The notes under the pieces are model-generated. The model saw only the letters and a program-made list of their open reading frames with translations. It was not told where the DNA came from and did not search any database. Below, piece by piece: positions 37,701-51,500 of a stretch of DNA of 64,000 nucleotides; within the stretch, counting starts at the first letter, position 1, and every line of letters starts with the position of its first letter. The translations under genes and the position numbers were made by a program. The stretch comes from Nepenthes gracilis (Eukaryota; Streptophyta; Magnoliopsida; Caryophyllales; Nepenthaceae). The stretch is from assembly GCA_033239525.1 (NCBI GenBank), contig BSYO01000028.1:12951597-13015596 (forward strand), given 5' to 3'.

Positions 37701-38725
37701 ATCCCCAAAATAATATTAAAATAAGTATATCTAATAAAATCAAATCCATAGTAATTCAAATCTACTAACTCGAATTGAATATTAGAAATATATAATAATC
37801 GTCATCAAAACTTACCCACCGGAGTGGATACATTAATACATAATCAAAAAATTGAGGTAACAAATGTAAGTTATGCACAAATTTATAGGTCACAAATGAG
37901 TACATAGATCTAAAATTTATCAATACTCGTATCACAAATTCAAATATTAATATATTATTTTCTACTATCAATGGGTTGACACGAGCATCCCTTGCTATTG
38001 TCATATATGCTCTCCTGTGAATTGTTTGCTTCCTCTTCGGTTGGTTCAACAGAAATAGGTAATTCTTTATCGTATGCTCTTGTAGAAACTTTCTTCCCCT
38101 CCTAGCCTCATCTGTCACAACATGCAGTACGAATTAAGACAACTCCGTAAATTTTGTATAATATTTCGTCACCGTGTGATTCTCTTATCTCAGGTGATTA
38201 AACTCGTCTTTCTTATGTTCGTGGATGCTTTTCAAAAAATATTTCTCTATAAATAATTCCATAAAGATACTCCAAGTAATCTTTTCATTCTTCTTGTTCA
38301 TAGCTCTTCTTTGCATTGACAACCATCTTTCAACCTTTCCATCAAACTTGTAAGTCGTGAACTTTACTTTTTATTCATCGAGATAATCTGTCAATTTAAA
38401 CTTTTTCTCTATTCTATAGATCTAGATTTTATCTTTTATGAGATCTAATTCTTCTAAGATATTCGGAACTCATTCATTTGTAAAGTGGTTAAAAGACGTC
38501 ATACATTGCCCCTAGTTAACCATCGTTGCTTGCCTTTTCGCCAACTTTGCATCTCGGCGTTATATCATTTGATCCATAATATCATTCATTCTTACAGTTA
38601 TCTTCAATTAGTCATCTTCCTAATTAGATCCTACTCCTTGACTTTCTGGCATTTTTAATACCATTAGACAATGAATTTTTAGTATTTAGTCCTCAAAATC
38701 ACATAAGATGCTTTTCTTGTCACAT
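34761..38725 (-). pseudogene. Gypsy gag-pol remnant (protease, RT, integrase), inactivated
   Basis: Minus-strand translation with frame breaks gives several family segments. The protease-side region near 37.8-38.0 kb contains NFRSMYSFVTYKFV, the position where active elements carry the D-S/T-G protease site. The RT entry region (37311-37529) contains YEFEDAFLDELLDLPPNREI and APYRTALSKLK. RT core words 'KMAFKMKYNHCKFSVIPFGL' and 'NQVF' follow, then FINNILIY where active RTs have F/Y-x-D-D. Near 35.1 kb, SNLSFDVGENVLL matches the integrase C-terminal 'FEVGDxVxLK' segment. Stops are frequent, and both catalytic Asp codons of the RT box read Asn (36910-36915). Confidence 0.8.
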
Positions 38726-38736
38726 CTCTGATATCA
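38726..38736 (-). other. Primer-binding site of the gypsy element (tRNA-iMet type)
   Basis: Minus-strand TGATATCAGAG differs by one base from the TGGTATCAGAG complement of the initiator-Met tRNA 3' end. It lies about 5 nt inside the 5' LTR edge, where a PBS should be, and fixes the orientation of the element. Confidence 0.85.
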
Positions 38737-38741
38737 TTTTT

Positions 38742-40644
38742 AGTCACGACCCTAATTTGAATAGGCAATCAAATAAATAATTAAATAATTTAAATAAAAT
38801 ACTTAATTTCTTTTTTATAATTAAATAATATCCAAATAAATTAAATATTTGATCCGATCTAACAAATCAATAAACCTAAAATAGGATTGACATTCATGAT
38901 TGACAGTGAATATAGAATCTGATTGAACCGATCTCGTCTAATTTTCAAATAACCAATATCATATATGCCTCAACCTAGTCATATCAAATTAATTTGTAAG
39001 AAAAATATCAACCAAATATTAAATGCAAATAACATGAATTTGTATAGGTATCCACACTGATAAAAGTAATTTTTAATATTATAAACCATAAGTGAATCGT
39101 CTACGAACTTCCTAGTATAATCTCAAACAAAACCAAATATATGTTCAATAACAAAATAATAATAAGGGCCTTTGATCTTTTTCATCCAAAGTTATGCAAG
39201 TATTCAATACCTTTAAATCTAAAAAATAGAAAAAATTATAAGACTATAACTCCACAAATATATATATAACACGATAACAAAATAGGATGGAGGAATGAAA
39301 ATAATAAAACACGTGAGAAATTTAATATATCAAATAATCCAAATATCTCAAATGTTTGAATGTGATTTTGTATACAAAATTATAATTAATATAAAAATAT
39401 CAAATAGTTCAAATAGTATGAAATCTTTCCAATATTGAATGTCTAATGATTTCAAAGGTTCAAATCTAATATCGAATAGTTCCAATGACTATATCAAAAC
39501 TTATAATTATTTAAGGGTTAAAATATTTTAAATAACGAATATAATATAGGTAAACATTTCAAAAATTTAAAACATATTAAACTGATAATTAAAGACCAAA
39601 AAATCAATATTGAGGAAGGTTTATATATAATTTCAATAACCTTACATCAAAACACCCATATTTAGATCCGTAGGCAAATCGTCTATAAATTTCTCTATAT
39701 AAATAGGGTTGCCACTTTCTTTTGTTATATGTAGATGATAGGTATAGTTTTTAAATAAACTTAACATATTATGATGGTCGAATATATTATTTTTATTTAA
39801 TTTTTTATAATATTTTTCAATAAAACATCAAGAGGTGGACTTTATAATAAATCACAAAATTTTTTTTCTGCAAAAAAATACAAATTAAATTTTTTCACAT
39901 TGTGAAAAAGTATAAAATTATATAAAAATAAAATAGAGTTTGGTTCAAAATATTTACATTGAATACCACATGTAAAGTCAAATATATAAATTTTATAACT
40001 TTTCTTACAAAAAATATTTTCATTGTAATACATTATCAAAATAATTTCTATAAAAAATAAACTATCTTTTAAAAATACCCCCTGAATTTCTTGTATGCAA
40101 TAATATTTAAATTTTGCATAAATTCCTGATAAGAATCTAAAATGGATTTGAGTTTTTCTATTTCTAACTTAGTAGATTTGAGAAAATATTGCTTTAAAAT
40201 CCCATTCCTCCTCTTCTCCGTTTTCTTTTTCTTTTCCCTTCTTTTTCTCTTTTCTCGTACGAAATGACAGCTATAGTGTGCGCAAACACTTACATGCCAA
40301 AATCGGTGCATGAGCACTAGTTGGACAAGTATTAGGTACAACTTCCTCACACAGGTGGGCACAAGCATTATATTAACATACAAGCACGTCTCAGGCATCA
40401 CTACACTGCCTAAAACTCATACGGGTACATTGGCCACCAACATGCATGAGTGTCACAAAGATGAGTATAAGGTGTGCGACTTTTACTCTAGACACACGTG
40501 AATGCAAATTAGACACTCGTGTGTTGGGCCTGATACCCAAAAATCTAATTTTTTTTTTTCAAATTTTATTATACAAGTATTTTTAAATTGATCAAAAATT
40601 ATATTAATAATATCATAATTCAAATATAAAAATCAAGCATTATA
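38742..40644 (-). repeat. 5' LTR of the gypsy element
   Basis: Homologous to 29723-31656 and adjacent to the PBS. It contains a pyrimidine-rich tract near 40205-40257 at the position equivalent to that in the other LTR. The outer end is near 40644 ('gcattata'). Confidence 0.8.
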
Positions 40645-42367
40645 GGAATTATCTATTTCTAAAAAGACGTGATCTTTATACTATGATCAATTGACCCTAA
40701 GAGAATCTGGGCTTTAACCTTCAACTATAACAAGTCTATGTTGTTTTTAGGAGTCATGATAACGAGTAAATATAATTTTAATGTTGAGACATATCTTCCT
40801 AATTTGAGATCCAAACTTCCACCTAGAGAATTGCAGGCGTTGTGGGTTGTGCATGAACACTTTCAAAATGGAGAACTCTACACACGACATATTTTGGTCT
40901 CATTGTGAGTTTGACATGAGCCCGTTTTGACATTAGTCAATAGCAAGAGCTGATTTGGCCTTTGTTTGGATTGACAACTAAGCACTCTGACAAATTAAAC
41001 CTTTTGATAGAACAATATACTGACATTCAACATTTAGCGTATAAAACATGCTCTAACAATCCATCTATTTGATAATCGATTTTCTACAAAATGGTTTTTA
41101 ATAATTTGGATTGGTTTGATAGTTAACCTTATTAACAATCGTTTTTCTAACAATTCGAGTTAGTATCTGCCTCTCTAATTAACCAATTTGTTTTGACAGC
41201 GTGGATTTTGACATTTGACTTAAATCTTAACATTTTGTTAACGGCCCAGTCTTTTTTTTTAGAGAAAATATAAAACCATGACATTGATGGTGATTAGGAA
41301 AACTTGCACCACTCACTTGTGCACAATATGCCTTTAGTACTCGAGCTTCTATCAAGCGGTTATCATGCCAAAGTATTAGTATTGATGACTTTGGCTAAAA
41401 TTCAAGCTGATCTCGTATTCATAGACCTCAAGTTTAGATTGAGATAACTTACCTAAATTGTTAAAAACCAAACTTCAGTTGCTCGGTCTAGGGACATAGC
41501 CTTCATTAGTTTACTTAGATTTAAAGAACTCGATGATAAATTTGATGATCAGGTCATTAGACGACTAGACGATCAGATGGTCAAGTAATTGGATAACCAA
41601 GTTCAAAAGCTAAATGAGTCATAGTACGATTACTTATATATATATATATATATAAAGAATATACTCACTTATGCTAAAATTGTTAAAATTGATATAGGGA
41701 GAGATTACAGAGAGAAATATTAAAATAAAGTGAGACTTATATCTATTTTAAATAATTTTAATATAAATAGATATACAAATTGATATATGAATAATATTAT
41801 ATATATATAAACAAGTTGATGACTAAGACATCCAGCAAAAGGTTAGAACATCCATGATCAGATTTGCTAATGTCAGTTCAATAGAACTTACTATGATGGA
41901 CAGATAAACAAATGTGCTACTTTATCACGTAACAATGATTCCTTCTATATAGTTAAGTATCTTGGTTTTTAATTAAATATTTTAATATTAGTTTGAAGGA
42001 AACCGCATGAGACACGACATGGCTGCACAAAAACCCGAAAACTGTTGTCTTCTCCTCCTCTTCCTGTTGATGGAGGCTTAAAAGAAGTTCAGTAGGTACA
42101 AAAAAATCAACACTCCGCCTTTTGTTTTGGAAAAAATCTGGGGCCGACGTTCTCACATCTGTCATTATGCTTTTTGCTGGCAGACATTGAAATTCAAATC
42201 GGGCACTTCTTAATCTCGTCTTCGCGTGTCCGAATTGTTGGAAATCGTGGATTTTTTTTTTTTTTTCTTTTGAGGGGGTTCGGATTTGGAGGGAAAGAGC
42301 GGAGCCGAATAATCTGGTGAGGGTTGCCTCCCTCTTTGTTGGTGTTGTTTGAGCTGCTGATGTCGAA
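40645..42367. other. Intergenic region and promoter side of the TOM1-like gene
   Basis: AT-rich sequence with an AT dinucleotide run (41635-41654). From about 42000 the composition rises in GC, with a poly-T run at 42252-42266 and CpG-containing leader just before the ATG. I see no gene. The minus-strand frames at 41953-42450 are antisense to this leader and to exon 1. Confidence 0.55.
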
Positions 42368-42528
42368 ATGACGAGACTGACCCTGAAAGCTTGGCCATCA
42401 ATGGCGTTGAAATCACCCGGGTTTGTTTTCGATTGGTGGGACGACATCAACGAGTCAACTCAGTGGCAAGATGGCGCCTTCTTCACCCTCTGTGCTGCCT
42501 ATGCCCTCGTCTCCCTTGTCGCCCTCGT

Positions 42529-42571
<43 letters not shown>

Positions 42572-45500
42572 ATTTATTTTCATTCCGGCTATTCGTTGTC
42601 CATGGAATTGCTTCTTAGTAAATCGGAAATATTCTTTTGGGGCAAAATTTAAGCCAGTGAACGCATAATTGCTGATATAGTAGTACTAAGTTCAATTTTT
42701 CGTCCAGAATTTTGTACTGTATCTTCTCTCGCTTCGCCAATGAATTTTACATCTTTTGAGAAGATCAGTATTTTCATTTAACGATTGATCTTTTGGGTAT
42801 ATGAGTTTTTGAAAAAAGGAAGATTTTGCATACTTGTGCCCTGTAAAGTGATTGATTTAACTTCCCTCTTTTTATTAAAAAGAAGAAGCAATGAGGACCT
42901 CTACCTCTCTTCAGAAAACCAACCACATTAAAATAGCTGTTGCAAAATTTCAGTACAGAATAATGTATTTAGTGGTTTAGTCATTTACTGCATTTGTGTT
43001 TACATGATTTATGTTGATGCTTGAAGTGAACATGAGCTAAAGAATCTAAGTTGAACTGAGAAAGAATGACTGGCATCCAAATGGAGTGTAATAGATTGAA
43101 TGAAGAGGGAGAGAAATGGTGAGAAGGCAAGGAATGGATTGGCCTAACACTTGATTGCACCACTTGTTCATGGTACATGCTAATATATAATAGGAAGAAC
43201 TTATTTTTTGCCATTATGAGCTAAATAGTAATATTCAATCATTTTACGGCAAACAACAACAATATAGTCTTATCTCTTATCAAGTAAGATCAGCTATATG
43301 AATCCGATTTTGACATTCAACTTGATTTAGTGTAATATTTTTTGAGAGTATAAGTAATTTTAAATCATTGTTTATCACATCACACCAAGTTTTCATGGGT
43401 CTATATCTTCATTTCTTTCCTTCAACCACAACAAACTCATATTTTCTCACCGTGCTTCTTTTGACTTACGTCTTAAATGCCCAAACAGCCTTAAATATCT
43501 TTCCTTCATCTCTAAGCAAATATTACATCATTGCATCACCTTCTCTACAGCTGTTATACAAATGCAAACAAGTTCTATGGTCCTCCATACTATGGGAAAT
43601 ATTTCATGATTTTGTGCTTCTGTCATCTTGTTTACTTTTTCAACGTGCCAATGAATAGAGTAGGCAAATTATTGGTTGGAAGATCAATCTTTGACACCTC
43701 CTTGAAGTTTTCCATGCACTTCAAGTTTGTCACAAAAGAATTTGAATTTTCCAATGTCTTGGCAAAAAAAATCCACAATTTGACCTTCATTGCGACTATA
43801 TACAAGGTTATTCACCCGAACTTTCTGCATCCAAGGCAAAAATGGATGTGGTTGGTCTATGATGGACTAGATTTTTTAGGATATGGCTACAGTAGACTTA
43901 CTGTCAGAAAATATTTAGTGGTTTGTTCTTGCATTTTACACTTTTATACAAAATGTTCAAGACAAATAATTTGATTAACTATTACCCGGCTACAATATAT
44001 GCATATTTGGTAATAGATTTTGCAACATTCTCTTGCTTCTGACTGAACCAACAAACTCACAATTCTCAAGAGAATATGTAGAAGCTTATGTACTTTTCAA
44101 GTCATCAAGTGAGCTGGCACTATCACTTGTTATGCTCTGAGTGGGCCACCAAGTGAATAATCGTGCTTCCTTGATCCTTTTGTCCTCACTCGGAGAAAAA
44201 AAAAAAAAAAGAGCTCTTATTGTTACTAGGAGCCAATTTGGGCCACTTCTTATAAGTTGAAGGAAGACTTTTCAAAATGACTGGGAGATTCAGTGTCAGC
44301 ATTCCAATGAGTGGCATCCTCATGCCATATCACAAACAAATGACATCCTTGATAAATGGTTTGTGCTGCTTGTAGGCCGAAATCATTTACTTAAAGGTTT
44401 AAAGAACAAATATTTCATAGTAACATAGTAAAAGCCTACAAGCCTGTGCACCAGTCTTGGGTTGGGTCTGTTACCTACAACCTGTAACACCTTGAGTGGG
44501 CCACTAGCTCAACAACCTTGCCCTTTATTATGGTCAAGAAAAGGAAAGAGCTCTTATTGTTAGTTGTAACTCAGTATTGAAAGCAAACTCTTGAAATTTG
44601 TGTCGAGGGAATTCAGGTGTTACATTCTCTCCCATTGAAATTTGTGTCCTTGTTGCTACACATAACAAACAGATGTCAAGATTTTCCCAGTGGACAGTTG
44701 GTAGGACTTGCAGATCAAAGAACGGATAAGGTTCAATTTGCAACCTGGAGCCGTAGAAGCGTTACAAAAAGCTTGCAAGCTCGAACAGAGCAGTATGGGG
44801 TTGGATTTGTTACCTCCAATAAAGCTCTGAACAAACCACAGACCCAACAACCATACTCTTTAGGCCTATTATACTCATTCAAGCCCCAGAAGAGGGAAAA
44901 ATTATTGCTTTTGGCAGTATCCTGCTTAATTATTTATAAGCTAATCAACAAATTCGCCAAATTTTCATCATGGAACTTAAGATGTTACTTCACTATCTAA
45001 GAGGCCAATCAATTTTGCATTTTTTGTTGATTGGTACCCCGATGCCCATTTGGTGCCTTGGCCAATAGAGTTGAATGGCTTTTCCATGAATCTCTAAAGC
45101 AAGCTAATAGAAAACATGAGATTTTGTCTGACGCCAATCAAATTAAGTAGGCCATTTGTAAGACTCTTGTATTACTTCTCATCCACTTTGCATGAACTAT
45201 CATTTTGGATAATTTTCATCCGGGATAAGGAGAGTGGCCACAAATAGCTATATATTATAAATTTTTTTAGCATGTTGAAGGAATATTTTTCTCTAGCAGA
45301 TAAACGTTCTGTCTTCCTTTTGGTCAATCATCATGTAATGCTCATTAGGTCAAGGTCTATAATCTCAAATTTTTCATGTCTTTTTTGAAGGTTACAATAT
45401 CAGGTAATATACATTGTTATCATATATATTAGATGTAAAATTTTAAACAAATCATAAATTGAGGGGCCAAATATCAGTTAATGTTAGCCTATATATTGGA

Positions 45501-48500
45501 AAATTATACATGGTTAACTCCATCTACAAACCAATACATCCAAATTTGAATAATTATCGGGTGTCATTTTGGATACACTTTTTCTTTATTGCTGATTAAA
45601 ATTTAAAAGAAAACATCCACTTAAAATTATTAACACAAAAATGAACTATATTAAAATAGTAAATGAATGAGTATGCACAAAATTTTTGAAAATCAATATT
45701 TGAGCATAATTGATCTGGTGGCGTGACACATTTCTAACCAATGGCCTACTCAACACAAGGCCCTAAGCACCTATTTAGTGATTACCACAAACCATTTGCA
45801 TTGTCACGTCCCCTTACCGGTATTAAGTAATTAACAAGATTACGCCATCTTAATTAATCAATTTAACTAATATCTTGCTTTATTACATCTCAAAACTCAA
45901 AGCGGGATTGACAAAATCTCTAAGGTCCCAAAAGTTTCTGCACAGCGAATGTGACCCTAAATCATATGTCGACAATCACATCACAGACCAAAAATATCAC
46001 ATCTGAAAGTGGCTCCAAATACTGATCATCCCTTAGCGCCGAAATATGCATAAGGAGATATGTCTATACAAAATTAGAATACTCATTTGAACTATTAAAA
46101 AGAGAATCGAAGTCCAACTATATTATTGACAATATATCATAATAACTAAGTCAATTACAAAACCATTCAACCAATATAAAAAATAAACCTCCTAGGGCTA
46201 TTATTTGAGACAATAATACAATATCAAAATATACACATCCTAATCCTACATTCTTGAATCGTCTTCCCAATGGTATCCTCTACTTATAAGTGCTTGAACC
46301 CGCTAATTTGAAGAGGGTTGGTGAAAATAAAAGTAAGAGTGAGCGAAATGCTTAGTAAAACATATAAATTTTTTGTAATCAAATATACAATTTACTTTTA
46401 AACATGCTAGAAGGAACATTAAATCTAGATTTAGATGCAAGCCATGAATTCCCATAACATACATGCATAGCTTTCAAATTTTATTTTCCAATTCTTAAAC
46501 CGAAATACGTTATGAAAATCATGCTCAAACATACTAATTTTTATGGACCATAGGCTGGTAAAGACTCATCGACCAAGAAGCGAATAATAGAAACCTGGGT
46601 TATGTGTGGTTTAACACAAGCAAAGGCTTTACACCACTATTAAAAACCTGTATGTCAGTTGCATGTATATAACTCTATATATGGGGTTGAACGTCGCTTT
46701 CACCTTATGAATAATAGGTTTGAATATCAATTATCATTATAATATACTAAGACATGTCATAATGTATTACCACTGATTTCTTACAATAGTCGGATGCATA
46801 ACAAATGAAAAATTTTATATAATTACAAATAGTCTTTTGTATTTTTCTCATTTTGGAGAAAATATTTTTATTTCTTTCCTAAATTGTACAATTTTTTTTT
46901 CAAATTACTTCAAATACTTGTCATGCAATACCTTAAACTTTTTGTAAAAACTTGAATATACTCATTTTAAAACATACAAAAGCTACATTCTAAAATTTTC
47001 CAACATATGGACTGCTTTCAACAAGAAATGATAGAAAAACCAGTAGAAATTTCTTAGTTTCAACATTTCAGTTTAATAGACAAGTATGCAGGGGCAAATT
47101 ATAGCAAATTTAAGAAATGTAAGGCATATACTTGAAAATTTAGAACATGTTGAACATTGTGCACGAAATTCATAACATATAAGAGCATTAAATCAGAATT
47201 TTAACACATGCATAAATGTAATTGCAGAGAAATAACTTGATAGCACAATATTCATGAACTAAGAACATGAACTTCATAAAAATTGTAGAGATTGAGAATG
47301 AGAGTTTATACATGTGAAGTACAAACATTTTAGTTACAAAAATATGACATGAATAAGCATTTGGAATAGTAAATACTCAGTAAAATAAAAAAATCAATAA
47401 TAAAGGAAAGATGCTTAAGATGTACCTGCATTGGCTTTAAATTTACCAAAATCTTCCTTGAATTCACCTCTAATGACCTTCTCTAGTCATCTCTCTCTCT
47501 TCTCCTCTCTTTTTCTCCAAATTTAGCAAAAATAACCGAAAATCATCTGAACGTGATTTATATAAAAAACTGGCACACGTGCACTCATTAGGCGTGCATC
47601 GAGCACTATGGCAAAACACTGTGGTCCACGATTGTCATTTCAAGCGCGCATTAGGTGCTAATAATCTGTCAAAAGTGCGTTTGAGCATTCCTTAGGCGTG
47701 CATTAGGTGTGAGTATTTTGCTAAAAGTGTATTTGAGCTCCGATCAGGCACCTTCAGGTGTAACCTCTTCGTCCTAAGCACACAAGTGGGTGTGCCAGGT
47801 GCCGATCGGACGTCATTTAACCCAATATGACCCAATTCAAAGTTGACTTTGACCCAATCTTTCATTTGACTTCAAGTTTTCATCTTCTAAACTTAATTTA
47901 ATCATAATGAAATTTATAATTTTGAAACTTGCACCTTACACACATAAAGGACTACAGTAGTTCAACCCAATTCTTTTCAGTTTCCAATGAAGAAAACTGT
48001 GATTTTGGAGCATTAAATGAAAATTTGGGTCCGGCAAGAAAGTATGGAAGGTTGTATAATATCATTTGTCTGCTTGATGGCATTAAAGTAACAATTTAGC
48101 AATTAACTACCAACTACCCACAAAAAGGGATTCCAATGGTTCCACCCAATTCATTTAATTTCCAATGAAGAAAACTATGAATTATCCCATCCCCCTAATT
48201 GTTCCTTCTATCAAAGAGCCAAACAGGGCATTCAATGCAGTGGATTCGATAGCACATTGTGCAATTCCTCATTTAATCCTTCCACTAGGGGCAGGTTCTA
48301 ACACTTCTCTTCCTCTACTGGGCATTCATACAAAGCCCCTTCTTTCAATGTATTGCCATTCTTCATGTGCAGCTCCTGTGCATATGATCTTTCTAATCAT
48401 TGAAGTTGAAAAGGGACAACCAGTTAGCATCAAATTGAAAACATTGCTACAGGCCCAAGGCGTAGGGAGTTGTTGATCATTGTATTTCATAGGGAATCAA

Positions 48501-51500
48501 CAATAGTCATAATTTTGATCTAAGCAGATAACCATGCCTTTTTTGTTTATTTCTATGTGTTGGGTTTCTGGCTTATATGATACCCCCTTTTCTCTTTCTT
48601 TGATTAACATTTAAAGATTAAAATGACTGTGGTACTAAATTGTATAATTCCCTGTTCTGATTATATGTTGTTAACTATAGTGATAATGTGCAGATTCAAC
48701 TTATAAGAATTGAGCTGAGAGTGCCTGAATATGGTTGGACGACACAGAAGGTTTTCCATTTAATGAATTTTATTGTTAATGGAGGTGACTTGATATTGCC
48801 CTTTGGTTGAAGATATCTTTATCTGCTCTGTTTCATTTTACTGAGACAAAATATAATATATTGCAGTGCGCGCAGTTGTTTTTGGATTACACAAATTTGT
48901 ATTTGCTTTGACGCCAAAGGTAAACATCTTTATGTGTGTCTACTGTGAGTTTTACTCTGAGAAATGGATATTGCTGATACCAATCATAGTATCGTTAAAT
49001 CTGATTTTTAATGAGGAAAAGTATATCAGATGAAGCATGATCAAAAGAGAGTAGTGATTTGAAAAATGGAAGTTTGTATGAACCTTTTGGTATTTCAGGA
49101 CTAATAATTTCTTTGCTAGCAATGGATCTCATTTAATGAATAAAAATACTCAAATACAACTTGATTGGGGCAAAGTTTTTTCACAGAAATAAACCAATAA
49201 AATAGACTTACAAAGTCAAAAAGAAAAATAATAAATATTCTGACACATATCAAACTTTGATATACTAGCCCAAGCTAAGTGTCTGTGCTTCTTAGTGACT
49301 AGCTTTCCCATGATGTTGAGAGCATGTCTTATCCGTCAGCATCTTGATTATTCCTAACCCAGGATAGTGCGAATTGAGGTGAAGAATTTTACCAGAACAA
49401 CGTACACTGGCTGAATACAAACAGCTGCTATTTTTGGAAGGGAAATTTGTTATAGTTGTTTTCCTTCTTTCTCTGAACCTAGCAATTTGTATAGTTTTCT
49501 GTTACATATTTATTCATGTCAATCAGGTTTTGACGTTGGTGTTGTTGGACCTTCCTGGGCTATTGTTCTTTACAACTTACACATTACTTGTCCTCTTTTG
49601 GGCAGAGATTTATTATCAGGTATTCTTAACATCTTCTACTCAATACAATGAGTGAATTAATCCTAAAATCACTGTTTTGCTCACTCAAGCTGTGGAACAT
49701 AGAATTCCATTGGCTTGTTTGTTTGCCATCTAACTGATTAAGAAGCATAGATATCAGCAGGGGATGTAGAAATGATATCGAAACATTGATACATTATTTT
49801 TCCAAAAATGATCACATTATATGTCGGGCACATCAACTAAAATTTATAATTGTTATAGATTTGAGATATAGTTATTTATTGCACTATTTTATATTGAATT
49901 GTCAAAAATGTTAGAGAAAGAACGGATATGCAAATGAGTCAATATAAAGGAGATAGATTTATACTATAGCATACTAAATGGTTTGATTTTTAATTATTTC
50001 TAAGATACCAAATGGTTTGATTTTCTCTAGTTTATATTAAGAATCCACTTTTTCTAAAAAATTCAAAAGATCCCAATGTATCCAAAACAGGTTGGAGCAT
50101 ATTGGAATCAAAAATATAAATCATAAAATATTCTGACACACTAATCCAGGAGTAATATTGGTGCTTCTTAGCTAATTGATATCGACCAATGTTTACTTGG
50201 ATAGCTTATCAGATCACCAATGGCAGCAATCCTGTTGCCAAATGATGTCAGAACCCCAATGATGGAGGTCATTCATGTTGTTCAAGATGCTCATGTATTT
50301 TAGTATAAGGTTGTTACGTTGCAAGTATCCTTGCTCCTACAACTTCAAAGAGATACGCAGTTTGATTACTATGTATATGTATATGAAGTGTAATTGTTAA
50401 TCATGGCAGGCAAGAAGTCTTCCGACAGAAAAGCTTCGCACGGTGTATATTTCAGTAAATTGTGGAATCTATTTCATACAGGTGAAATCACCTTCTTTAA
50501 ATATATGGTCATCAAATTGTTTTGAGGCTTGTCTGTTATCTTTTTTGTGATAGTAGATCAAAATTCAATGTTTTGAGATGATGCCAAATGTCTTTAAACT
50601 ACTAATGGTGGCAAATGTCGGCTGACATATTGAAAAATATGGGTTTATCGGCTGAGACATCGCCTGAAATCAACATATCATGATTTTGTCATGATATTGA
50701 AAATTATCTGTATTTGGAAACCTGATACCAATATATATATATTAGCTAATATTTTACATATTATCCAATTTTTCAATCCATGGATCACTCCTTTGTGATC
50801 GATGGTAAATGAACCTGTATTCTTTTCACATAAACTTGTTTATATTTCTCTGAACACACTTGAAATTATATTTCTTATGAGTTATTGTTTAGACAATGGC
50901 AAAAGAATTGTGCTATTCGGTGGGCGTGCTGGTGCATGAAACTTCCTCTGTACATGAGGTCTGGAAAACTGTCGGACTATTTAGATTTTATATGTGGTTT
51001 GATATTGTGTTATATAAGAGTCTGTTTTTGTGACTTGAATTTGTGACTACCAAGTTACAATAAAACAGTAACTTTTTCATAACACCGAACCTCCCTTTTT
51101 GTGTTATTAGAGTAGCCAAAAAACATGCTTGCATTCTACATTTATGTTTAGACATGATTGCCATGGGCAATGAGTACCTAAATCCTAGACCAGGGATTTG
51201 GTTGGCGAACGTGTCCCTTTTTTCTATAGGAAAAAGAGGAAAGTGGCAGATCCATGGTCTAACATGTGGGGTCAATTGACTGCACTTAAAAAATTTTTAT
51301 ATAAATAAAATAAAAATTAAATATAGATTCATTAATAATTGAGCTTAAATCTTTTATTAACCTGGATAATTATTTTTAATTAATCCTATAAATTTATTTA
51401 TTGGTCAATATGACTTATCCATCTATATAAAATTAATCACATTTTGACCTTTTTGTTATGAAAATAATAACCTAATTACTTTAATTTTATTCTATTAAAA

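Larger units (their letters stand above)
29723..40644 (-). mobile_element. Degenerate Ty3/gypsy LTR retrotransposon, minus strand, with nested inserts
   Basis: Two LTRs of about 1.9 kb (29723-31656 and 38742-40644) share sequence along their length, including the A/T-rich 'taatttgaataggyaat' edge, 'ataagtgaatc' and a CT-rich stretch. Next to the high-coordinate LTR, on the minus strand, is a primer-binding site matching initiator-Met tRNA (38726-38736). Reading minus-strand from there come gag (38.7-38.1 kb), protease-like (37.8-38.1), RT (37.5-36.8) and integrase C-terminal (35.0-35.2) remnants. This is the gypsy order. All frames are broken, and the LTR copies have diverged mostly by transitions, so the copy is old. 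About 3 kb of unrelated DNA lies between the pol remains and the 3' LTR. Confidence 0.85.

Noticed and set aside
42391..42668. Alternative start codons and frames overlapping TOM1-like exon 1
   Set aside because: Only the frame from 42368 encodes the family N-terminus ([17 protein letters not shown]) and joins exon 2 in phase.
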